Origin: Beroe forskalii
Taxonomy: Eukaryota > Ctenophora > Nuda > Beroida > Beroidae
Direction of reading: 5' to 3'
NCBI GenBank assembly: GCA_011033025.1
Contig: WFMF01000311.1
Location: 146,536-210,535 of the forward strand
DNA length: 64,000 nt
Shown: in pieces, positions 1-10,300 of the stretch
How the letters are laid out: each line of letters starts with the position of its first letter
How positions within the stretch are numbered: the stretch's first letter is position 1
The notes under the pieces: generated by a model
Told to the model about the DNA's origin: nothing
The model's input: only the letters and a program-made list of their open reading frames with translations
Database searches by the model: none
Made by a program: the position numbers and the translations under genes

Positions 1-438
1 TCAAAGAACATTAGTTCTACATTTCATTACTGCGTAGCGCCATAAATTTGACTGACATCAAGTGGAAATCTAAATACTGAATACAATACACCTCAGTTTC
101 TGTTGGATTTTATCATTATACGTTGATAATTTTCTGGATTTTATACATGAAACATAATATATTATGAACTTGGTTAGTTAATTTCTTGTAATTTTGTAAA
201 TACATTTTTCTTATTTTGAGTGGAACACTTTAATCTAAGTTTACAAGTTTATCATATTAAACATGCAATATAAAATGAAGCCAAATTGTAAACTTTCATT
301 TCATTTCATTTGTTGTACTAGCAATTGTTTTTTGAACCGCATTGAATTATTATCTATTCCTGCCTGTAACTAAATAACAGTACTCCCTCCCACACGCAGG
401 TCTGGCGACCCTCGTTATGTTCAAGGTTTATATATAAT
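1..438. other. AT-rich intergenic sequence, nothing recognised
   Basis: No open frame with coding character, tRNA-like fold or tandem repeat is visible. The segment ends at the hairpin-bearing terminus of a foldback-type element at about 439. Confidence 0.5.
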
Positions 439-1600
439 ACTAGCAGGCCCGGTGGGCCTGCTATAACATAGCTCACTCGGCGGCGCTACGCGCCGCCTCG
501 TTCGCAAATTCTTACCAAAAGCCAGCCGAATGATGTTAGGTTGATAGGAACCGAAGTTGCCGAAGTGTGTTGTTTAATGGCGCATAGGTGAATGGCAATG
601 TCACCCTATGTTACCCTATCCACGCCGCACGCGTGGGTAGGGTAAGACTTAATGAGTAACGCATTGCATTTGACTGATGTTGCCGTGAATCATTCTTTTT
701 TCGCATACTGATTACGGCTGCGTAAGAATTGGAAAATTCCTTTTCCAGAATAATTCCCCGTCACCTTTGTCTTATAGCGTACAACGATACAAACTTGGAT
801 GATAGATGGTTTTAATGCACGCTCGCCGGACAACGTCCATTGACAAAACATGTTTTCTAATGATGATAAACGTTTACTAAGGAATAGGAACTTGACATTG
901 ATTAAACATTTCAAAATAAAAGATATCTAGGCCAATAGGCCATGCGTGACGCGCGCTCATACTAAGCGCAGCAAAATCAAATTCATTATCTAACGCCGCG
1001 CATTTTCTCTTCAAGTATGTTACTCAATCTCAAATAACTTTGCAACAAATAGAGCCGCGCGCAGAGTTTCAGCGCGCAAAATTAAAATGCGCGCTCGTTT
1101 TGTTCATTTCGTTAGTTCAACAATTTTGTTTCCCTTACGTTTACGTGAAGTGCTCTGAGTCGAAGTTTACTTTTTGAACCTACCATTTATTTAAAAACAC
1201 GCCGAGACCGACTTACGGACATTGCTCGATGCGAATTTATTTCATCAGTTGAACTCTACTGCTCAGAGATTATTTTCGTAATAATTTCCTACTTTCCTAA
1301 ACTTCCAATAACTGTCGTCCTAAATATTCCTACATGCCTCATGAACAACAAATTTAAAAACATCAACATTTAAAAGCAACATCTCGACTGCAGCTTAAAA
1401 CACTTACGTAATGGTAACACTACTTTACGAAATACTTTATGTTGCACGTGCGCAATTATCCAACTCCATAGCAACAGCACCTCATTTCTCCCTTTTGCCT
1501 TCGTTTCTCTTGATATTTTCTTGGCAAGCTCAAATTTAATTCGGTGCGGAAGCACAAACATAATTCACGTGCTCTTACGAAATTATTATTAACTTATTAA
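439..1600 (-). mobile_element. Non-autonomous DNA element, minus-oriented copy with hairpin terminus
   Basis: The terminus starts ACTAGCAGGCCCGG and holds two perfect hairpins in a row: a 9-bp stem at 442-462 and an 8-bp GC stem at 479-497. The terminal sequence recurs inverted at 2822-2841. A stretch at about 1445-1562 (key words TTTCTCCCTTTTGCCTT and GGCAAGCTCAAATTTAA) recurs inverted at about 2555-2675. Two related copies therefore face each other. A hairpin next to CTAG recalls Helitron or Helentron 3' ends, but no Rep/helicase ORF is present, so the class is inference. The inner boundary is approximate. Confidence 0.5.
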
Positions 1601-2414
1601 GATACTTTTTACGAGCAAAATCTATTCAAAGCTATTTTGCACTGTAATTCCTTGTTAAACGAATACTGCAACTTGCATGGTTGCCAAACCGAGCATGGAA
1701 GGGATATCTGAAAAGCTGAAATTTACCTTTTCATGTAGGTAATGGTAACATTTGTGCCCACTGCTAAAGCAAATATCAGTTTTGTAATCTTTCAATAAGT
1801 TCTTTTCTTCGAGATTGTTTGGATTTAGAGTTGAACATTTTACAATTATTGTGGTTTTATTGTGTAGGTAATAATCTGGTAGAGTGTTCTAGTTATGATA
1901 TGCCATGATTATTTACGTTACATCATCTTTATATTCTTGTTTCTATCTATTCGGTTAGAATCAAATTCAATGTATTTGATTTAATCTACTAATTAAAATT
2001 TAAAACTACAATGGTCAATGTATGATTGAAATAATGATCTTGATTTCTCACCATTTTTGTTTTAATATTATGCTTCCGTCTTCCTGTGTATTTCAGAGGT
2101 CGATGTGATTCATCTGACCATCTGTGTCCAGTTACTAGTTACATCCTTATCCCTTATATAGGAATAGAATAGATTGAAAAACGATGTTATTCGAGATCCA
2201 AGTAAGCCTATTTTAGATAGTTTTGTTGTTCACACCTATGAATTAACTGGTGTTAATTGACAGTCTTTACTTCTTCACTCTAATCTTCTAATAAAGCTCA
2301 CTTGTTTGCAATACTAAATCATCTGTCATCTGTGTTGATCCATGTGAAATGTCAAATTGTGCGTAAAAAATCATCATGCGTAAAACATATAATTTATATT
2401 GATGAATATGTAAG

Positions 2415-2841
2415 TGTATAATTCCCGCCCTGGCCAGGGCGGTAACCCCCCGCGGTAATAAAAAAGACTGGCCAGGGTATATATTAGACGAACGAGTGTC
2501 ACAGGGTGATAGCATCTTATATATAAAGTAAATTCACACGTGAATAATGTTTGTCTGTGCGGGCGCACACCATTAAATTTGAGCTTGCCAAGTAAATATC
2601 AAGAGAAACAAAGGCAAAAGGGAGAAATCGAGGCGCCGTTGCTATGGAAACCAATTTTCGCACGTGCAGATGATAATCAGTTCTTTGAGAGTGCTTTCTG
2701 ATACGTTGTTGACTGCTGCATTGTAGCGTTTGAAAGAACGGTGTGTTTACTGTTTTTCAAATGAAATTCAAGATCTGAAGATAGAGGACGGGTATGGCTA
2801 GCATCGAACGAGGTGGCGCGAAGCCCAACGGGCCTGCTAGT
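2415..2841 (+). mobile_element. Second copy of the hairpin-ended element, plus orientation
   Basis: Related by inversion to 439-1562. The right end has the stem GCCC-AAC-GGGC followed by CTGCTAG, matching the inverted left terminus apart from a change in the hairpin loop. It shares about 115 bp with 1445-1562. A CCGCCC/GGGCGG hairpin at 2425-2442 lies near its inner side. No protein is encoded. It may be a short derivative of the longer copy. Confidence 0.45.
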
Positions 2842-2869
2842 AAGATATAAGATTAATAATATATAATAT

Positions 2870-3750
2870 CATGATAATTGGGAGCAAATTTAAAACGATG
2901 AGATCTCAAGAACGGGAAATGGTAGAGCCATGATCGAGGTCAGGTTTTGTTGATCTAAGATGGGAAAATGTTATAGGCTATAAGAGAAGTTCTGGTGACG
3001 TCATTTTCACGTCACTATGACGTCATCAACTTGAAATTTGATTGCTTTTTAGCGAAAATAGGCTAATTTCGAGTGCATTTTTCACCAAGAAGGAAAGGAG
3101 ATAGCGGTCTGATTTTTCAGAATGATTTTTAACTGCCACTAACAACGAAGGTGATACGCCGCTCCATTTAGCATGCAAGGTTACAACCGCATCTCTATTT
3201 TAATATAATGCTGTTATGTGGTGTGTCAGTGAGTTAGTGATTAGTAACGAGGGATATTTCCGTCCTGGCAAGGACGGCAACCCCCTCACAGTAAGAAAAA
3301 AAAACAAAAAAAAAGAAAAAAAAAAACTTGCGTTTGAAAAGGGTGAAGGAAGCATCTGAGAGCTTTGCAACCTATCTTAAACGATTCCTCGTCAAATTTT
3401 ACGTAGGAGTCGACCCCTCTCGAGTGAATGCGTATACCAAAATCTCGAGATATCCTCCCCTCGAACGTAACCTTGCCAGGACACTATACTTACAAGAAAT
3501 AGTTGGGAATATTTATATACTTACTTATATACTTATAGCTGATAATTTAGGACCAAATTTGAATCGCTGAGATATCGAGAACCACAAATGGTAGAGCCTT
3601 GATCGAGGGCGGGTTTTTTCAGCTAAGATGAAATTGTGGCTTAGGCTATATAGGAAGTTTTGCGGATCGATTTTTTGCTGTTATGACGTCATCAAAATCG
3701 ATTAAATCACGATTTTTAGCGAAAAACGTAATTTTGGACCACTTTGAAGC
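2870..3750 (+). repeat. Two diverged direct copies of a ~180-bp dispersed repeat
   Basis: Copies at about 2880-3065 and 3550-3725 share blocks such as GAGAT-TC-AGAAC, AATGGTAGAGCC-TGATCGAGG and TATGACGTCATCAA-TTGA. Between them at 3260-3277 is a CCGTCC/GGACGG hairpin followed by CAACCCCCTCACAGTAA and an A-rich run (3297-3327). The same hairpin-plus-CAACCCCC module occurs at 2425-2450. No coding capacity is visible. This looks like old transposon sequence of unknown class. Confidence 0.5.
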
Positions 3751-5064
3751 ATTGTATCTGAAAAGTTTTCTACCGCGTCATGTTTTCCCGCTTATGTAGC
3801 ATCAAGACCTCGAGATTTAGCCACAAAAGAAGTTTCATGGTGATTGGTGAAAAAATGAGGTCGTGGGGGGCCTCCAAAAATCGAGGATCTTTACTAGGCC
3901 AAAATATGGTGACATTGAGCATCTATATCTCAGCTCACCAACATTGCTCCATCTTTTCCAGGCGTATCAATGTTATTTCTCAATCAAATATCAAGGGTAA
4001 AAAGTTTCAAGTCTTCCCGATTTAAGGAGAAGGTGGTGGCCCCTCAAAACGTAAATTTGAGCCGCGCGAAGAAGTCGAAAATTTGGCTAAGTCCAATTTC
4101 AGGCCGAATTCCAAAAGTGCAGGGCTGTTGTGCTATACGATAGTGACTGAATCAACATTTTGATTTACTTGGTACTCGAATAGAACAAGAAATGGCCAAT
4201 GGAAATGAAGGGCACGTGAGTTCACGTGGACGTTTTGTAGAAATTAGGCAAATTTGAAATTTGAGTCTTAAGACCGAATTTTCGACTTGATTTGATTGAA
4301 ACAAGTCACAATGCAATAGACAAAAACCTCTTACAATTAAAAGGCGGCGCCCCTGTGACTCTGTGAGGGGGTTGCTATGACGACCGCTTGCGGTTTTGTC
4401 TGAGGTTAGTATATTAGTGTGGTGCAAAATTTTGGGATTTTTCGAAAAAACTACCAAAAGTTTGTCTACCAAATTCCAAAATAACTGTGCCTAAATCTTT
4501 AAATTAATCGCCAACCTCAATGTTGGGTGCAACATTTGTGGATTTTTTTTGCGAAAAATTCTAAAAAATTAAAAAGCACCGGAATTAAAATCTTAAAATG
4601 AAAATGCAAATATCCCTCGTAATGCACTATTCAAAATTTTACTTGTTGTCATGGCATGAACCATAGGAACGACTATTTTCTAGTTCAAAGCTAAAATAGT
4701 GTATTACTTAGTTCCAATTCCCGGTCCTTGCTGTTCCTGACTCTTGCCGAGACATGTGTCATTAAGTTGTCAATTCACTGTTGAAATTATAAAACAGTAA
4801 CTTATATTTTAGTCCATCCTCATAATTGATTGAAAAAGTTATACAGTTACGAGCAGACTTTCAGTGCATGAATTTATACTTTTCTACGTGGTTCTGTGTT
4901 GCAGGGCACCAATGAACAATATTTGTTAACAAAAATACAATCTCAAGGTCTTGCTAAAAGGTACGTCTATGTTTTGACTTTTCGATGAAAATTATTGCAT
5001 GAATGCTTGCTCTGTTGATCATCAATGAGATGATCAGTTTCCTAATCATGTATTCATCACTGTT
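3751..5064. other. Intergenic sequence, no gene recognised
   Basis: Several 60-150 codon frames are open here but none shows a domain, splice context or codon pattern. A minus-strand relic of the CAACCCCCTCAC module lies near 4360-4375. The rest is AT-rich and unassigned. Confidence 0.4.
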
Positions 5065-5890
5065 TATTGATACTAAAAGGTGGAACCACCCGAAACGACC
5101 CGAAACCACCCGAAACCACCCAACCCACCCGAAACCACCCCCGAAACCACCCAACATAACTCCGAAACCACCCGAAACCACCCGAAACCACCCGAAACCA
5201 CCCGAAACCACCCGAAACCACCCGAAACCATCCGAAACCACCCAACCACGCGAAACCACCCAACCCACCCAACCCAGCCAACGGTGGGTTGGGTGGTTTC
5301 GGGTGATTTCGGGTGGTTTCGGGTCACTCACATTTAAGTAATATTTTGGGTCGTTTCGGGCTGGTTTCGGGCTGGTTTCGGGATGGTTTCGAAATTTTTG
5401 CATAAATTGGGGAACTTAAAACACCGAAACGACCCAAAACGACCCAACCCACCCGAAACCACCCAAAACCACCCGAAACCAAACCACACCCAAAATTCAT
5501 ATTTTGGGTTGGTTCGTTGGGTTGGGTCGTTCCAAACAAAGGTAAAATTTTGGCTCGTTTCAAAATTTTTGCATAAATTGGGGAATTCTAACCACCAAAA
5601 TGACCCAAAACGACCCAACCCACCTGAAACTATCCAAAATCCATATTCTGGGTGGGTTCGGGTGGTTTCAGGTAGTTCAAATTTAAGTAAAATTTTGGTT
5701 CGTTTTGAGCTAGTTTCGAAATTTTTTGCGTAAATTGGGGTATTCAAACCACCTGAAACCAGCCGATTCCACACAAAATATGAATTATGCACTTTGTGCT
5801 GTTTCGTATGGTTTCGAAACAGCCCGAAACAACCCAAAACAACCCACAACAATCCGAAACCACCCAAACGATGAATTTTGGGTTATGGTG
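5065..5890. repeat. GGGTGGTTTC minisatellite with alternating orientation (array 1)
   Basis: A 10-11 bp unit (GGGTGGTTTC, variants GGGTTGGGTGG and GGTTTCGGGCT) is repeated with repeated strand switches: CCACCCGAAA orientation at 5083-5280, the complement at 5281-5330, GGTTTCGGGCT at about 5350-5395, then further switches to 5870. The array edge, GATACTAAAAGGTGGAACC at 5069, reappears inverted at the edge of the array ending near 8165. The G-rich strand has closely spaced GGG runs. Long open frames in all six phases are by-products of the repeat, not genes. Confidence 0.9.
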
Positions 5891-8015
5891 GACTGACGGT
5901 TTCTAAACTGGCAATTGTGATCATATCAATCATTCTCCTCCGATATGTACATTTTGATACTCTGTCGATTTTACGTTAACTTAGTGTGTAGGTACCATTA
6001 CTCCAATCTCCATTATATGATGCATAGCTCTGTTACCAAATAGAATGAGGAAATTTGGTAACTTTCCGAAATTTAATGATCACATGCAATGATGAATCAT
6101 GAACTGATCATGTGCCACGTGCAATGTGCATGGATTACGTTTACGAGCACAATTGCATGGAAGTAGTGGCATAAAGCTCTGCAAATTCTCAAATATTACG
6201 TAGTCATAGACCAGAGATTGTGAGACATCTGAAATCCGAAATTTATATCAACGGCCGTGCTGAAATTCAGCTTGCTGTAGGTACGATATAAGTTATTGGA
6301 TCATGCTGAAAATCAAAGAGAGGCTTGCAAAAGAGATGAAATATCACACACAAACTCGTCCACTCGTTAGGTATAGTTTTTTATTTTGTTACAATTACAT
6401 GCGCTGTTTCTTAATTAGTTAATTGCCAAAACCTCGATACCATGTCCGTATTACCCGACATACAATTCAAGGGCTGCCTGTAATAACTTATCATTGCACA
6501 ATACACAAGTAACATTTGATACACGTCTGTAAGTGTACATTGTGGGGATTTCTATAGTCCCACCGCCCACGTGATTATATATCAAGTAACATTAACAACA
6601 AAATATAATGTTGGAATGTAGTATTTGAACATTTTCATAAAGGTGAATAAGATGAATAAGATGAACGTACGGTCGAATTACATGCAAAAGGTGAATATAA
6701 GTGCACGGGCCGTCTGAGCAATGAAAGTACTGTAATGCAACGAAATGAAGGATTCTTACGCAACCAATGACACATTCGCGATATTTCCCTAACTGCCGCT
6801 GAACTTGCCCGGGCATGTTATGCGTCGCGCGCGAAAAATAGGCGCAAGAATTGTTACTGTTACTGACAGTGTCAGGGGCATATTGTTCGTGTGGGACTTA
6901 CTATTTGTGCGCGATGTTACCCTCGGCAAAATCTTCCATCATTTCAAACAAATGTCAGATGTTTCGTTGTGAATTATATTTTGAATGTTTTAATGAATCA
7001 GAATTTGCACACTCGGGCTCAAGTAAAGTGATGCAATCATCATAAGTGATAGTGTTGTTTTAAGAACATTTTGGGTCAAAAAAGTGTTACCACGCATGGT
7101 TTTCAAAAGTTCAAAGCACCTTTGCTCCTTTACTCTTTTACAGTAAAACTTCTCAAACGTTGAATGGTCGTTTGGTTTGCCGTAGACTACAGCCCCAGTG
7201 TGGACGATTTTCTTTACAAGAACTACCTATTTCTCTGTAGATTAAAACCACCATATATGCAATTACCCGGCCACTGAGGATCTTTCGTGAGCCATTTCAC
7301 CCTTTCAACTTATTTTACAATCTGATGCTTCTGACCTATGATTTATGAAGATACATATCAATAACGAGCTAGGCCGTCGGGCTCGTTCTTCGTAGCTCAA
7401 GCTGCCACAGGTCATCAATAAGTCAATACACGTCTTGTTCCTGATTAACGATTTTAAGTCGAGCTCAGTGTTCAACCCATGTTAATAGTGATAATATAAT
7501 AATGCTGTTATTTCTCCGAACCTCGCTCTTGCATTGAATAGTCGTTGTATTTTGCCACAAGAACTTTCTGTTGGTTTTAAAATTCTTTGAAGATTTATAC
7601 TCAAACTTTCAACATTTCCTTTCTAGAAGGGTAAATCTCTCAAATAAGCTCCCGAGAATGATAGGTATTGGATAATGGATATATCACAGTCAATTCATTG
7701 GCCCAGACTATTATTCAGTGTCACATGAATATAAAATCTGCCGCAAAATTCGCTCTCCAGGTATTATACATATTATTGATACACGTATGGATTGGGTCAC
7801 GCTGAATTTGAGCAGAGCCGTGGACACTGGACATATCCATGAGGAATCTCAATTCTTACTTGCACACACGAAGTGAAATAGCCCATGTCAGTGTCAACTG
7901 TGCAACATGCTGGAGGATGGAAGTCACGCTACTGATACTGTACTACAGTTATACCATCCGAATTGGAAACTTTTGCCATGGGCTTTCCTTGAATTCACAG
8001 TGTATCGGGTTGATT
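5891..8015. other. Unique spacer between inverted minisatellite arrays
   Basis: No gene recognised. There is a CpG-rich patch at about 6780-6850 and a palindrome-like string near 7370-7390 (GAGCTAGGCCGTCGGGCTC). Small open frames at 6592-7045 and 7839-8201 have no domain or splice support. Confidence 0.4.
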
Positions 8016-8156
8016 CACGTGGGTTGGGTGGTTTCGGGTGGGTTGGGTGGTTTCGGTGGGTTGGGTGGTTTCAGGTGGTTTCGGGTGGTTTCGGGGCTAT
8101 ATTGGGTGGTTTCGGGTGGGTTGGGTGGTTTCGGGTGGTTTCGGGTGGTTCCACCT
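8016..8156 (+). repeat. GGGTGGTTTC minisatellite (array 2)
   Basis: Tandem GGGTGGTTTC and GGGTTGGGTGG units in plus orientation. They end in GGTTCCACCTTTTAGTATC, the exact inverse of the left edge of array 1. The interruption GGGGCTATATTGGGTGG is shared with the end of array 3 and, with changes, with array 1. Confidence 0.9.
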
Positions 8157-8279
8157 TTTAGTATCAACGAAAATGTTGTAACAGAGGTGCTACACTTTTA
8201 GACGATAATCAGATTTTCCAACCTTATCCAGACCAATTGAAAAATTTATTGACAGGCAATAGTATCAACAGTCGAAACT

Positions 8280-8848
8280 GGGTGGTTTCGGGTGGGTTGG
8301 GTGGTTCTGGGAAGGTTGGGTGGTTCCGGGAAGGTTGAGTGGTTTCAGGTGGGTTCGGTGGTTTCGGGTGGATTCGGTGGTTTTGGGTGGTTTCGGGTGT
8401 TTTGGGTGGTTTCGGGTGGGTTGGGTGGTTTCGGGTGGGTTGGGTGGTTTCGGGTGGGTTGGTGGTTTCGGTGGGTTGGGTGGTTTCGGGTGGGTTGGGT
8501 GGTTTCGGGTGGGTTGGGTGGTTTCGGGTGGGTTGGGTGGTTTCTGGTGGGTTGGGTGGTTTCGGGTGGGTTGGGTGGTTTCAGGTGGTTTCGGGTCGTC
8601 CCACATTTTAGTTAAATATCAGCTGGTTTCGGGCTGGTTTCGGGCTGGTTTCGGGCTGGTTTCGTATTTTTTGACAAAATGTTATAGTAAAAACAATGTT
8701 TTTGGGTGGTTTCGGGTGGGTTGGGTGGTTTCGGGTGGGTTGGGTGGTTTCGGGTGGGTTGGGTGGTTTCGGGTGGTTTCAGGTGGTTTCGGGTGGTTTC
8801 AGGTGGTTTCGGGGCTATATTGGGTGGTTTCGGGGTGGTTTGACCGTC
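8280..8848 (+). repeat. GGGTGGTTTC minisatellite (array 3)
   Basis: More than 30 units, mostly plus oriented, in two blocks (8280-8600 and 8700-8848). Between the blocks is a GGTTTCGGGCT sub-array followed by a T-rich spacer, an arrangement also seen near 5350-5410. It ends GGTTTGACCGTCAG; array 1 ends close to GACTGACGGTTT, so the outer borders may also be inverted copies. Confidence 0.9.
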
Positions 8849-9347
8849 AGAACTATTAGATGTACGCCGTACCTCATTTTCATCTGTAAGAAAATAAGAA
8901 TAGACGCAACAAACGGATTGATAACTTAATAAATGTAAAATCTTTAAGGCAGCTGGATTGTGTGACTTGTGTATCTCAAGGCGTGTAAACTAACTTCCTA
9001 GAATTTTTGGTCTGACTCACCCCAGAGGTTCGGAAAGCCTTCTCATTTTGTTCCACAAATATCTTCAAATGCTCTTATTCGCAGAATAAAAGCAATGAAA
9101 ACAACTTAAATGACACCAAAACTATAAAAGTATAAACTTTGTGCACATAAACGTATCTTCGATGTAAATTGTCGGTAGCCGAAGCCCGAAGTGTTTTTGA
9201 TGAATTTTGATATTCAAGATTTCAGCCTTCAAAAACCAGGGTATCGGGTGCCAGAGGGGTGGAAAATCACCCCAAACCTTTCCAAACTTGTATATTCTGT
9301 TTGAAGGCGTCTATACAATGCCGAAATAATGGAAAAATTACGTACAA
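8849..9347. other. AT-rich spacer, nothing recognised
   Basis: No coding exon, RNA gene or tandem repeat is seen between the minisatellite and the poly(T) run at 9348-9372. Confidence 0.4.
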
Positions 9348-9971
9348 TTCGTTTTTTTTTTTTTTTTTTTTTAAACCTCAGTGTCCCAAAATCACTATCA
9401 GATTTCAGATGGCCACAAACTGACCGCACAGAAGCACAACCCCTGTCAGCAACTAAGAGTGCTCTAGCATCAGAGGTTATGCTCCCCGCGGAGCAGCGTG
9501 GGAATGGCCAGGAGCCACCCATCTCAAAAGTGGTGATTTTTGAATAGGACAAAGAGTATTCCACGCTACCACCACACTCGAGGCCCGGGCTGGGGCCATG
9601 TCATCAAGACTAAGTCTAGTTAACACACTAACACGGTGTTAGCGGCACTGCAAGAACAGAGGTGGGCATTGGGCAACCTGCATGGAGATACTCTTGCAAC
9701 ATAAAATATAAGAGAACTCACCCAGAAAAATGGAATCAAAAAGAAAATGAATAATGAATTAATGTAATTGGTGAATATGAAGTGGAAAAAAACGAAAAGA
9801 AAAGCTGAAAAGGACAAATATGATAGCTCTATGACCGGCTCAACAGAGTAAATAGTACAATATAACTTAATAAGGAATAGAAGCTGACAAGAAGAATAAT
9901 AAAGACACTTGCAGGGCCTGGCCAAGCAAATCAGGATATCATCCCTGCCTCTTCTAAGGCGGTTCTAACTG

Positions 9972-10300
9972 CTAGCCTGTCTCCCCGCAATTCACAAGTC
10001 TTACCCAATTTTTGAAATTTATCCAGTCTAGGGGCTTTTGATATTGAAACTGCTTACTAATATACCATTTTGAAACCATGTTGATGTAGTTAATAATGGA
10101 GTTATCGTGATTACAAGTAATAAAGAAGTAATTATTCCGATCACGATAGTTGTTGTCTAATTTCATTGTTATAAAAGTGTTCAGTCTGGACTTAAAGGAG
10201 AGAGTATGTGGGCACTGGAGGAAGATATGATCCAGTGTCTCAAGGTTTATTTGACACTGACAGCAGCGGACTCACTTTGTCTATATTCATCTTAAACCTC
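9972..10300 (-). pseudogene. Tx1-clade LINE ORF2, C-terminal fragment
   Basis: The minus frame reads RCCQCQ...ETLDHIFLQCPH, the zinc-knuckle-like motif typical of the C-terminus of L1/Tx1 ORF2, and continues about 65 residues to a stop at 9972. It is cut off upstream by the antisense LINE at about 10262. It is most likely the continuation of the ORF2 remains at 12410-15724. Confidence 0.7.

Noticed and set aside
8265-8859. Long proline/histidine/threonine or glycine/valine/phenylalanine repeat frames over the GGGTGGTTTC arrays (also 4954-5867 and 7839-8201)
   Set aside because: The unit yields open frames on both strands and in several phases at once; the interruptions are not codon-structured.
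9229-9564. Minus-strand ORF with GSWPFPRCSAGSITSD
   Set aside because: Lies in the 3' UTR and poly(A) tail of the Tx1-clade LINE; no coding support.
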